Made by a program: the position numbers and the translations under genes. From assembly GCA_023897205.1 (NCBI GenBank), contig JAHWDD010000001.1, forward strand, positions 1,922,001-1,986,000: a DNA stretch of 64,000 bases. The letters run 5' to 3'. Of the stretch, positions 31,316-42,385 are shown piece after piece. Positions within the stretch are counted from its first letter, which is position 1; the number at the start of each line of letters is the position of its first letter. The stretch comes from Exophiala sp. HKRS030. Lineage: Eukaryota; Ascomycota; Eurotiomycetes; Chaetothyriales; Herpotrichiellaceae. The notes under the pieces were generated by a model. That model had not been told where the DNA came from. It made no database searches and saw only the letters and a list, made by a program, of their open reading frames with translations.

Positions 31316-32236
31316 ATGTCGACTCCCTCACTTGCCCCAGAATCCTCCTCATACACGGCCATGGACCGAGACGTCGAAGCCATTGGCAAACACTGCGAGT
31401 TTGCCTACTGTCATCAACTCGACTTCCTCCCTTTTCGTTGCGAGTCCTGTCACCATACTTTCTGCCTGGATCATCGTACTGAAACAGCACATAAGTGTAC
31501 TCACGCTGGCGAATGGGCTAAAAATAGACGACGTAACAGCGTGGGGCGGGCGTCCGCTACATCAACTTCTGGTGCCGGGCGACCCAACCATTCCAACGCC
31601 GCACAGTGCAGCAACCAGAGTTGCAAGACCTTCATAAATACCTTACAAAACACAGGTGTACACTGCCCGCATTGCAACAGGAATTATTGCCTCAAGCACC
31701 GCATGCGAGAGGATCATGACTGCAAAAATCTCATACCACTGGGTGCAGGACCTGTCGATATTGCCGTGCAGAGCAACAAGGAAAAGATCAAACTCGGGTT
31801 TGGACGGTTAAAAACATGGGGCAAAAGCCAACAAGAGACGCTTCTACCTAAGCCCAAGCCGTCGAGTCGGGCTGCACAATTGGCTGATTTGAACAAACTG
31901 AAAAAGAACGCCAAAGGAGATGACAAGCTAGATACGGAGAAAAGAGTATATCTACATGTTGAAGCCGAGGCAGCAAGCACGACAAGCAAACTTCCCAGGG
32001 CTGATCTGTTCTTCTCCCAAGACTGGAGTATTGGACGATTATTGGACGATGCAGCAAAGAGGCTACAGGTCGCAAATGTCAATAATCGTGTGGAGACGGA
32101 GGAACAGCGGCTTAGAGTCTATCATGTCGAGGGTGGTAGATTACTGGAATTCTCAGAGAAGGTCGGAAAGTCATTAATCAACGGGAACACAGTTGTGCTT
32201 TTGAGAGGTGTAGGACCTAAGGCGGCTCCCTCGTAA
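31316..32236 (+). CDS. AN1-type zinc finger protein, Cuz1-like
   Basis: Single exon, 306 aa. Two AN1 zinc fingers lie at about residues 26-63 (CEFAYC...FRCESCHHTFCLDHR...HKC) and 98-140 (CSNQSC...VHCPHCNRNYCLKHR...HDC); all Cys and His ligands are present in both. The C-terminal third, from about residue 205 to the end, has a ubiquitin-like pattern ending TVVLLRGVG. This layout is that of yeast Cuz1 and animal ZFAND1, which link Cdc48/p97 and the proteasome in clearance of stress-damaged proteins and arsenite-induced stress granules. The finger spacing and the single start at 31316 support the full-length model. The linker contains a Ser/Thr/Gly-rich stretch typical of fungal members. Confidence 0.88.
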   Translation: MSTPSLAPESSSYTAMDRDVEAIGKHCEFAYCHQLDFLPFRCESCHHTFCLDHRTETAHKCTHAGEWAKNRRRNSVGRASATSTSGAGRPNHSNAAQCSNQSCKTFINTLQNTGVHCPHCNRNYCLKHRMREDHDCKNLIPLGAGPVDIAVQSNKEKIKLGFGRLKTWGKSQQETLLPKPKPSSRAAQLADLNKLKKNAKGDDKLDTEKRVYLHVEAEAASTTSKLPRADLFFSQDWSIGRLLDDAAKRLQVANVNNRVETEEQRLRVYHVEGGRLLEFSEKVGKSLINGNTVVLLRGVGPKAAPS

Positions 32237-32830
32237 TTTGAGATATCTACTGCTGTGTCCGATGTTGATCGAGATTGTACTATCTAGGAGCAAGATGGTC
32301 TGCAATGCATAGCGCCGGCGTTGAAAGGAACACTTCTGACTGACTGGTATATTTTGATGGGTGCAATACGAGAATCCACTTTTTGGCAGCAAGCTTTGCC
32401 GTAATGATATAGCCAGAATAGGCAACCACAACTTTTTGAATGTATTGGAATTGTCGGCGCTGTCCGATCAATCAACGGTGCTGTGTTTAGAGGAAGTGCA
32501 ATGTTACTCACCACGTTGCTTTGATGTGGTCAATCAATGGGTGGAATTCTCACTAAGTAACTCCTTGCTGTGCCAAGAAATTTCGACGTCGTATCTCATA
32601 TGCAATCGATCTCATTTTCAAACACCACAATCATTTGATCTACAATAAAGTTGTTTCTGAGAAAATTGGAAGCTACATACTACGGCTCGAGTATCATTAG
32701 ACTCTGTGGATCTTGATAACCTCTGTCAATCGACTGCTCTTTGGTCTTGTCCAGCCCGACGCCTATTGGCTCATACCTCTCAAGGCCGGGGGCTGTCTGC
32801 ATCCGGGCAGCCCACACAAAGTATTTGGCC
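32237..32830. other. intergenic region, tandem genes
   Basis: 594 bp between the AN1 gene and AMP deaminase. The AMP deaminase frame extends back to 32741 without another ATG, so the leader probably lies here. No gene, repeat or clear promoter motif was found. Confidence 0.4.
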
Positions 32831-35800
32831 ATGGACGCCCGCAGGTCTGCGTTACCGCCTGGACAACACAGTATGGCTGGTGACTCGGACGAAGAAGCAG
32901 ACGAATATGATTGGAAAACACGCGTGTCGGACATGCAGGAGGAGCCACGAGCTGCAAGAACTGCCGGCCGAGAAGGCACTGGTCTAACTACGCATCAAGA
33001 TGAGGATCATCAGCAATCACGCACACCGGAAACAGGTGAAACGTCAGAGAATGATGATCTCCAAGAAGACGAACAAGTCCCGCACCCATTCTACCATTAT
33101 GCTACTGAGAAACGTGACACATATGTGGATGCCAAACTCATCTATCAACGCCATCGAATGGATACATTATCTGAGAAGGACATGGGCAGCCCATTGTTGT
33201 TGGGCAAGTCCTACACCTTGCCTACGACGCTTGATGGTGATGCACCATTGGATCGTATAAACAGCCTTGGTTCGAGACAGTCCATACATGGCCACCGTGG
33301 ACCAGGCATCAGTAATACGCCCTCGACGAACTTCAAGGAGTCATTTCCCACGTTGCAATCCCAAATCAGCAATCCCCAACTTAGCAAAGCAGATCCAACG
33401 TTAGTTGCCGATGCGACTGCGCGAAGCCATAGATATCATCCGGGACTTCCGCACGAATTTAAGGACCCTTTACTAGCAAACGAAGGAATGCATGGGGCCG
33501 GGGCTGGGGTAGGGCTTGGATCGGGGCCTGGTGGACTTGCGCCGAGTGAGGACAGCATTGTTAGTGAGGTACAGTCGATCTGCGATAAAATCAAAACATT
33601 GCTCGATCTGCGGCAGAAGTATCTCAGGGTATCTCTGCAGTGCCCTGGGCAAAATCCGCGGGATGACGAAAATTGGGACATCTATCCTCCGCCGCCGAAT
33701 CCAGTTTGGAATGAACAAAAGGCTCGTGAGCCTCCCCAGGAATACATCGCTCCAAATAGCACTTCGAGCAGCCTGTACATGGCGGATGCAAGGGCCCACG
33801 GTGATGCTGATCGAAATGAGCTGAGAAATTGGCCAGCAAGTGCAAGTCAAGCTGACTCCGAAAGAGGTCCGCCCTCACCAACTGCTTCTAAGCACCCTCG
33901 GAAACCTGGCCACGCAATTGGAGAAGATTTCGACCTTGACGAGTGCTTCATTCCGGGCAAGGAAAGACAAGCTGTGAGGTTTGCAATGGACGAAGGCAGC
34001 ATCTTTCAGGTGTACGACAACGGCAAGTCAATTGTCGCAGTCCCAACATTACGAGATTACTATATGGCATTGGACACGATCCTCGATATTGCTTCGGATG
34101 GGCCTGCGAAAAGTTTCGCATACCGTCGACTACAATACCTGGAGGGTAGGTATAATTTGTATACTCTACTGAATGAGTATCAGGAGGTGGCAGACACGAA
34201 GAAAGTGCCGCATCGTGATTTCTACAACGTGCGAAAGGTGGACACTCACGTGCACCACTCGGCCTGCATGAACCAAAAGCATCTGCTGCGTTTCATCAAG
34301 AGCAAGATGAAGAAGTGCCCAGACGAGGTGGTGATTGATCGTGATGGGAAGCAGTTGACTCTTCGCGAGGTGTTTGAAAGTATTCATTTGACGGCGTATG
34401 ATTTGAGTATTGACACTTTGGATATGCATGCTCACACCGACTCCTTTCACCGCTTTGACAAGTTCAACTTAAAGTACAACCCTATCGGTCAATCAAGGCT
34501 TCGAGATATCTTTTTGAAGACTGATAACTTCATCAAAGGCCGGTATCTTGCTGAAATAACACGAGAAGTGATTTCTGACCTTGAGTCAAGCAAATATCAG
34601 ATGGTGGGTGTTTCGGAAGGCACATCATTTTATCCAAGCTAATCTTTATGCAGGTCGAATGGCGAATCAGTATCTACGGCCGCAGTCTTGATGAATGGGA
34701 CACCCTTGCAGCCTGGGTCGTCGACAATAAACTCTTCTCCCACAACGTGCGATGGTTGATTCAGATTCCCCGACTGTATGCATTGTACAAGTCGCTGAAG
34801 ACAGTGGATAATTTCGAGACGCTTCTTAGAAACATATTTCAACCATTATTCGAAGTCACACAGGATCCTTCCAGCCATCCCAAGCTGCATGTCTTCTTGC
34901 AAAGGGTGATTGGATTTGATAGTGTTGACGACGAAAGTAAAGTTGAAAGACGGCTCTACCGGAAGTTTCCCGCACCCAAGGAATGGAATACCAAGCAAAA
35001 TCCACCATATGGGTATTGGATCTATTACCTGTTCGCAAACGTGACATCGCTGAACGCATGGAGAAAGAGGAGAGGCTTCAACACTTTTCACCTTCGACCG
35101 CACTGTGGTGAAGCTGGAGACACCGATCACTTGGCCGCAGCGTTCCTCTGCTGTCACAGTATCAGTCACGGCATTGTCCTCCGAAAGGTGCCGTTATTGC
35201 AATATCTCTTCTACCTAGAACAAATTGGAATTGCCATGTCACCTTTGAGTAACAACGCACTCTTCCTGACTTACGACCGCAACCCATTCATCGGCTATTT
35301 CAAGAAGGGTTTGAATGTGTCGTTGTCGACCGATGACCCGTTGCAGTTTGCCTTCACCAAAGAGCCGCTTATCGAGGAGTATTCGGTGGCGGCACAAATC
35401 TACAAATTGAGCGCCGTGGACATGTGCGAGTTGGCAAAGCATTCTGTCGACCAGTGCGGGTTCGAGTTGAGCCTGAAGCAACGTTGGCTAGGCAAATATT
35501 GTTATCTCCCAGGAGTGCTTGGGAACGATGTGGCTAAATGCAATGTGCCTGACGTTCGAGAGGCTTTTCGGCACGAGACCTTGAAAGCAGAGCACGCATT
35601 CATTGCGAGGTACACACGAGACTATAGCCACTACGACCGATGCACGCCAAATTTGCCCGATCCATCTGACCCTTCGACTCCTCTCGATGAGATGTACAAG
35701 AACCTGGAGTCTCCCCGACAATTCTACGCCACTTCTGTTGCCGATTCAATCCCACCGGCGCAACAGGCTAGGCTACCGCAGACGAAGTCTAATGCCACCA

Positions 35801-36087
35801 TGGACAGGGGCATGGGTAATATTTCACCCACGAGGCCCCGGACAATGTCGAGCACGACTATTTTGCACCCCATACCATCGAACCCCGACAGCCACATCTC
35901 TGGCCAAGAGCCTCGCGCCTTCCCCGGGCTCGTGCATCAACAAAGGAGACGAAGCTTGCGGGTTAGCTCGAGCAACTCGGACATGGCAGCGCCTGACATG
36001 AGCTCAAGTCTGCAACTAGAACCAGGGTTGGCGAAGATGACTCTCCGAGAGGACCGAGAAATGGCAAGGATGGAGGATTCGGAATAA
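32831..36087 (+). CDS. amd1: AMP deaminase
   Basis: Two exons, 32831-34603 and 34654-36087, with a 50-bp intron (donor GTGGGT, branch GCTAATC, acceptor TGCAG); 1068 aa. It converts AMP to IMP and ammonia in the cytosol, balancing adenylate and guanylate pools. Zinc- and substrate-binding motifs are [20 protein letters not shown] near residue 470 and [20 protein letters not shown] near 815, with [20 protein letters not shown] between them. The intron falls inside the conserved block [16 protein letters not shown], which the splice restores. The first 350 residues are a variable, partly disordered regulatory region ([11 protein letters not shown], Gly-rich stretch near residue 230), and the last 130 residues are a Pro/Ser-rich tail. 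The ATG at 32831 follows a non-ATG extension. Confidence 0.95.
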
Positions 36088-37513
36088 GTTAAAGCGAGCA
36101 TGCTTGGGCAGCTTGACACCTCGAGTACATCACTCTGTTGGCTGTCTGGACTTGGTACCGCTTCTCGGGGTTTATTTGCAAGTGAAACAAAGCAGGCGCT
36201 CGACCGTGAGGTACTCTTGATAGGGCATGGTCGAATTTACACCCTTGCTAGGTCGGGTGAAATCGGAGAGATACTTCATTCCTCCCGCCTTGAACGGCTG
36301 TATGCGGGTGAGTAGAAGATCGACCAACAGGAGAAAAACCTGGGGAAAGAGTGTCTATCTGGCCGTGACACCAGCCAGATCAATTATGGTGAGGCCCGTC
36401 ATGAGCAAGTCGGGTTATTCAGCCCGAGACATCTGAGTCAGAATGATAGCAAGGGTTAAATGGCGTTTTCTTTGTTGGGCAATGTGGGATGGGATGGCAG
36501 GTCCGTATTATAACATGGGTTACAGCCGAGTGTTGGATATTGCCTTCATTCGGTTCTCTCATCCGTCTGAGATCTTGTACTTTCGTAGTGTTTTGGGCGT
36601 TTTTCAATTGATCAGACTTGACATTCCCTATCTTCAGCGAGTCATCAGAAAGTGGACTGACAATGGAGATTAATCTACCGAGTAGCTTGAGCAGGCACAG
36701 GTACGGAGTCGGACGACTGGGAAAGATTGAGATCGAGACCGTGTAGCGAAGTGGGCTCAACGCGTCCCCCGGGGCCACTGGATCGTCAGGTTTCTGGGCT
36801 GCTGGAGCTCCCAGCACTCGGGGATCAAGCGGTCAGTACGGAGACTTGTCCACTGGATTCCTTATGTGGTGATTAGGCTGCGCTAGGCTCCTGACTGAAC
36901 CGCTTAGACACAACGATGCGCCGTGCATTGGCTGCCAGCGGCGTCATCGAAAGCCCTAAAGTCACCTAATGCTGTCGATTGGCATTTGATCGTGAATTCG
37001 ACGGGCAACTTTGCTTTTTTGCATGCGGGCTCGCGGCTGCTTGCTGCTTCCTGTTGTCTCGTCATCTTCCATCCCCTTGTCCCTCCATCCTGTTATCCTT
37101 TTCCTATCGTTGTCGTCCTGATGCAACTCGCTCCCTGAATACGAGTCTATCTAGGTACTCCGCCCTTTGACTACCTTATTAAATTACCTGACCGCAATCC
37201 TCCGAAAACGTCTGACTGGACCCTGTAACACATGCATCTCCACGTCCCTGTCTGGTCTCAGATCATCGCACATTCAAATCCTTGCCTCCGTTGAACCTGC
37301 GAATCACTCAACCATCTCTATCAACGACTCCTCATCCCTCTACAAACCTACTTTCTTCCGTATACACCCGAGCCCTCCCTTGGAACGCACCTCTCCCCCG
37401 CATTATACGCTCTGGCATCTGGCCTGACGTCCAATGCTCGCGTGCTCCGAATGAGGTATATTGCCGCGTCGACCAGGGATATGGCTTGAAGGTCGCAGTC
37501 TACCAATATCATC
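36088..37513. other. 1.4 kb intergenic region
   Basis: This holds the 3' flank of AMP deaminase and the promoter of the repeat protein at 37514. The last 330 bp are strongly pyrimidine-rich on the plus strand, as in many fungal core promoters and leaders. Relaxed copies of the TACGGAGTA motif occur near 36702 and 36837. No gene recognised. Confidence 0.4.
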
Positions 37514-39823
37514 ATGTCCTCTTCCCCGCCTCCGCCTCGGCGGTTCAAGCCAGAGCCTCTCGAGACCACCACTCGAAGATCAAGACCCGCCAACGGCTCA
37601 CCTCGCCCCCCCTCTTCAAGCCCTGGTCCAAACGAATCTCGAGCCTCAAGTGCTGACCCGATGTCTTCTCAAACAAGGCCTCGCAAGTCTCTTCCTCAAC
37701 CAGTTGAGTCTTTCAGAAGCTCTCGTAAAAAGGACGTGGAGCATGTTGAGGACAATACACCGACTCGCCCTTTCACTACTCCCTCGGATTCCGACAAAAT
37801 CTACAATCATCCTAATCTTCCGGTTGCCTCAGGCAGCGACCCTCCTAAGCCGGCCAGACGCTTCGCCCCGGAACCGGTCGAAACCACCACACGATCGTCA
37901 AGAAGAAAGTTCCCCCCAGAACCTATAGAAACAATCACGAGAAGTAGCAAAGACAAAGACACGAACCCAGAAGACCCTGCCGCCAAACCCCGGCGAAAGT
38001 TTGCCGCCGAACCTGTAGAGACATCTGTCAGGAGCAACAAAAACAAAAACGTTGATGAAGTGGACGAGACTCAAAGTTCACATCCCCGTCGGAAGTTCGC
38101 TCCCGAACCTATTGAGACTACAAAAGTTACCAGGCGCAGACGACATACTAGTGACTCAGACGACGCTGATGAGGAAGCGCCAGTGTCAGGGGAGTCTCTA
38201 GCATCTAGCAGGACATCTTCGGGGCCACGAAAATGGCATCCTGAGCTTCTGGAAACAGCCAAGGGGTCCTATCGGAGAGTTTACCCTCCCAAGGATACTA
38301 GTCAAGGCCGGCCTCCGCCGTCACCCTCAATAAGCGAAGGAGAGACGGCAGATGAGGACGTTGGCACCGGCGAGTCTCGATTTTCTGCGGCTGCACTTGC
38401 TCGCAAACAGTCGAGTCAGAGCCGACAACATTCTTTCCAAGTCCCTGACCTGCCTATGATAGAGTCCACGACGGAGGATTCCGAAACGCCGTCTCTCAGC
38501 GATTCACCATCGTCAATCGAAACAGAGCATAGAAGAGAAGATAACCCACCTAGGGAGCAGGACAGCTATACTGAATATGTTCTCCGTCTCGCAGCCGAGA
38601 CGGTAACTGAAGAAGAACTACAGCAAGCGGCTATGGCTGCCTACATCAACGAACGACCACATGAACCTGTAGACCACTTCGCCTTTACTGACGACGATGG
38701 GCCTTTACCTGTGTCCAAGTTTCAGGGCGAGGAGGGAACAGATGCTCGAACATTTCGACGATCATCGGCTGCAGAGTTAACTTTGGAATTGGAGGGAATG
38801 CGAAAACATCATGAACAGCTGGAAAAGGCAAAGAAGGGCTTGAAAGTGGATACCGCCGGTCAAAGTCCCTTCAGCGCTGCAGCCCTTGCGATGAGACACA
38901 GCAAAGAGTCCAAGGTGCTCCAGAAGACCAAGAAACCAAAACCACTCGATGAGGATTCGGAACTTGCTCGAATGCGAGCTGCAGCATCTCCGCCCATGTT
39001 AGGCAACGATCTAATTTTCCCTTACACTATATCGCCGAAAATGACCCGGTGCGACCCAGATCAACCTCCGAGACCAAGGACCGCCGACAGTGATGATGAA
39101 TCCACGGAGGCGATCAGCCCTCACCTGTGGATGTCTGATAATAAACCCAGAAATGATGCCGACGGAGGTTTGTGGATGGGTTTGTGTCAGGCCGGCATGT
39201 GGCAGTCTCAGCCTTCCCAGAATGGTTTACGCAGCGGTATTCAAACGCCCCTGCCACAGACCCCGGCCACAGAGAAATTCAATCCCTTTGATACCCTGAC
39301 GGTCGGACGAGATTCACTCACCCCTGGTCGTGGAGCCCAAACCCCTGGTCGACGACGCCCATTGTCAGGCATGTCCTTCCTACCGCTCACACCACCTCGC
39401 AGCCAGGATGGCGATGAATTCACGAACACAATCGACAAAAAGCTGCAGCTGGAGAAGCAGATCGAAGACGAATTTCCGGCACGAGTCATTACCCAGATCT
39501 ACAATTATTTGAGTCTTGGATATCCCAGTCTTGCACATATGTTCGATGAAGAGTTGAGCAAGATCAGCAGAATTTCACTCGAGGAGCTGCGGAAAGACGA
39601 CTATCGAGCAGATGCCAAGGGCTACGTCGGCGCGCCGGAGGGAGACGGATGCAATGAAAGCGAAGTGGTCGGTGGCAAGTGCAAGCGTTGGGAGGCATTG
39701 AGGTTATATGTGAAAGAATGGGCAAGGCAGAGTCCAAACTTTGCAGATGACAGAGCACGCGTCATCCTCGGTGCAGATGAAGACTGGGGTGCACGAGCAA
39801 GGAAAGGCAGCTGGGGTCAGTGA
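37514..39823 (+). CDS. fungal protein with F-x-P-E-P-x-E-T repeats, function unknown
   Basis: Single exon, 769 aa. No named domain. The first 270 residues carry about seven spaced copies of a short unit of the form R-[RK]-F-x-P-E-P-[VIL]-E-T followed by basic/Ser residues: RRFKPEPLET, KSLPQPVESF, RRFAPEPVET, RKFPPEPIET, RKFAAEPVET, RKFAPEPIET and RKWHPELLET. Between and after these the protein is disordered and acidic/Ser rich. Two short FSAAALA repeats occur near residues 292 and 454. The conserved part is C-terminal: RCDPDQPPRPR...GGLWMGLC and a helical end starting at FPARVITQIYNYLSLGYPSL. Similar proteins occur in other Pezizomycotina as far as I recall. It could be a scaffold with multiple short binding motifs (inference). 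Confidence 0.75.
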   Translation: MSSSPPPPRRFKPEPLETTTRRSRPANGSPRPPSSSPGPNESRASSADPMSSQTRPRKSLPQPVESFRSSRKKDVEHVEDNTPTRPFTTPSDSDKIYNHPNLPVASGSDPPKPARRFAPEPVETTTRSSRRKFPPEPIETITRSSKDKDTNPEDPAAKPRRKFAAEPVETSVRSNKNKNVDEVDETQSSHPRRKFAPEPIETTKVTRRRRHTSDSDDADEEAPVSGESLASSRTSSGPRKWHPELLETAKGSYRRVYPPKDTSQGRPPPSPSISEGETADEDVGTGESRFSAAALARKQSSQSRQHSFQVPDLPMIESTTEDSETPSLSDSPSSIETEHRREDNPPREQDSYTEYVLRLAAETVTEEELQQAAMAAYINERPHEPVDHFAFTDDDGPLPVSKFQGEEGTDARTFRRSSAAELTLELEGMRKHHEQLEKAKKGLKVDTAGQSPFSAAALAMRHSKESKVLQKTKKPKPLDEDSELARMRAAASPPMLGNDLIFPYTISPKMTRCDPDQPPRPRTADSDDESTEAISPHLWMSDNKPRNDADGGLWMGLCQAGMWQSQPSQNGLRSGIQTPLPQTPATEKFNPFDTLTVGRDSLTPGRGAQTPGRRRPLSGMSFLPLTPPRSQDGDEFTNTIDKKLQLEKQIEDEFPARVITQIYNYLSLGYPSLAHMFDEELSKISRISLEELRKDDYRADAKGYVGAPEGDGCNESEVVGGKCKRWEALRLYVKEWARQSPNFADDRARVILGADEDWGARARKGSWGQ

Positions 39824-42385
39824 ACCAATTCTTGTTGGGGTTGTTCTGTGTTGGCAATGCTGTACAACATCGGATTCAACAACAAGAAGGCTCCAGGCAC
39901 GCGGGGTGGGATTCTCTGGACAATATGATGCGCCGTCGACTCGAAGATTGTATAGAGGAAGTTGGATATATTACTGAAGATATTATTCTTTGCCCTCGGA
40001 GGCTATCTCGCAGCGGTGTGCTGCCACTGGAGGAGGAGGCGGCATGATCAAGGACTAGTGGGAATGTCATGTTACAGGCTAATTGAGCCGTGTATGTACA
40101 AGTACATATTTAGCATACGCTTCGCAAGCAGATAATGATTTGATGATTGCATTGATTCTGAAGACATAGTTGAACTTCTGTGAACAGACTATCAAGAAGA
40201 AAAATTGAGAACTAGAAAGTAGGCACGACTCCTTCATATCTTGCTACGATGGAGTGGAAGGTACAAACTTCATCCAAGCAGAACAATTGAAATTCACATC
40301 CGAGTGTAAGTTGTTTGGTTTGCCAGTGTGTGTGTGTGATGGCATTCTTGTTGACTTCACTTTTGTGCAACCGATCGTGGGAGAGGAATCAGCCTCACCA
40401 TGTCAAATCGACCAAGCCACCAGTTTACGGTGCTGCAGCCTAGAAGAGACCCTGGTCTTCAGCGCGACAAGGGGGTCACGACAAGCTGTGAGATCTTACG
40501 GAGAACGGAGTGTTCGGAGCATTTTGTTGTCGCCCGGAGAACTGGACTGGTTTCTCACGCACTTACGGAGTACTAGACCCCAGGTACGAGTATCGAGATC
40601 CTCGCCATGTTCATGTTCGCAGCCGCTGACCTCTCCCTCTCCCATATTCTCGGGCAGTATCTTTGAGTTCAATGTCGCAAGATGCCCAGTATCGAACAAC
40701 AGAACTGTGACATCGGCCGAAAGCCGCGCATATTAGGCCCCCAAGCTAAGATATACTTGACTCGAAGGGACCTTGAAAACAAAATCACCGTTGAAACCAC
40801 AGAGGACAAAGTCACGCTGGTCCAAACTCTCGTTGAGCTCGGATTCCAGTATAGCTCGATGCCTAAGCCTGCAGATGGTTTGTAGTGGGTTTCTATCGCA
40901 TTCTACTGTACACGCCGCATGAAGAATGGTGGAACCCATATCAGTTTCTCAGGGTGTGCGGCTGAAGAAGATAGTCACAGAGGTGACTGAGATGCCTCCT
41001 TCTGGTCTCCGGGGTACGACCGTATTGTACTCTTTTCTTCGCTGGCTTCTCGACTTGTCAAGCTCTTGTACACGTCTCGTACTTCGTATTCACCCTGTAG
41101 CCACTCTCAACCAAGTTTGGCGAATTTCAATCACATCTGACCAAACTCGGTACTGATTGATGCTGGCAGTGCTAAGTAGGTGTCCAATCATTGGAACAAT
41201 ACCAAGTCAGACCAGTCACCGTCTTGGGGGCCGCACAGCCACACGACCAAGTAAGTGGTGTCTCTACAACACCTGAGACCGCAATTGTGGCAGATACTTC
41301 CCCTGGGAGTAACGTGGCCCAGTATCACCGACAAAGTCTCCTCTATCACACCGTCATCACATTCACCGAAACTGGCAAAGTCCTATGGATCTTCATTGTG
41401 GCGCACCTATTGTACCCCGGGTCGCTGACATAATTTGCCGCCATCCCTCGAGATGGCCACAATACGGCCTCTTTAGTGTCCAGGCAAACGAAACATCTGC
41501 CATGGGGGCCGACGAACAAGATTCGGAGTGAAGCCGAGGAAACACGGAGTACCCTCATTGCAATGACAGATGGCTATGCGTGAATACCATCGTACCCTGG
41601 AAGACAACAACTCCTTGGCCTGTGGTCCGATACGACCAATCCTCCCCCTGGTCCCTTGGTCAGGCTAGCCTTATCCACACCCCCCTCGATTGAAGAGGCA
41701 TGAGCCAAAATCACCTTTGCTGCCTTTTCGTCATGCGAACCACCACCGATCAACTCAACCCATGATGGCGGTCGCCTACCGAGCCATTGAGAGATTATAC
41801 AAAAGTCTTCTGGGCCGTACATTGGTACCGAAGGATCTCACCCCTTGCATATTCGCTGCCCAAAGTCCCCAATCAACCTTTTCACCACTCCAGACCCGCT
41901 CACGATCCATTCTTTCCTACCGGTGAACCTAGTTCAGGTCTATAACGGCCCCAACGAATCACTTGATTCGACTCACAGCCTTGACCTTCTTTCAAATCGG
42001 AATAATACCTGTGGCGAGGAGCGGACAGCCCTCCGTTTACACGACCTCTTCATCATGTGTGCAATCGCAAATCCGTCTGCAACAATCTGAGCGTATTCTC
42101 ATTGTCCTGTGGGATATATACCGCCCTTCACCCAAGATGAAGCGAGTCACTATCAACTAGGCATCACTCAAAGCAAGGACCCAAGTATACCTTGTGATTC
42201 CGAGCACATATTCTTTCCGGCACTCGTTCATTGCTATTTCATCTTTGTCGTCGACGGCCCAATCCTGAAAACCATCCTCACGCCAGGTATCTCCACTGAT
42301 CGATCTACTGTCCGGCATCCAACAAGTCTTGATGCAATACCAACTGTCTCAAACGCCCTGATCCCAGCTGTCCATCATTGTGTGG
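39824..42385. other. 2.56 kb gene-free region
   Basis: This is the longest stretch without a recognised gene. Open frames of up to 160 codons (40254-40736) start without ATG or lack any domain signal. It contains one TACGGAGTA motif at 40564-40572 and a short TG repeat near 40326. The last 500 bp are pyrimidine-rich and probably lead into the gene at 42386. A short or rapidly evolving gene or a non-coding RNA cannot be excluded. Confidence 0.4.

Noticed and set aside
32741..32830. AMP deaminase start at 32741
   Set aside because: That codon is TTG; the ATG at 32831 is the first usable start.
40254..40736. 160-codon open frame in the 39.8-42.4 kb gap
   Set aside because: Starts at GTG, no domain, composition like the surrounding non-coding DNA.
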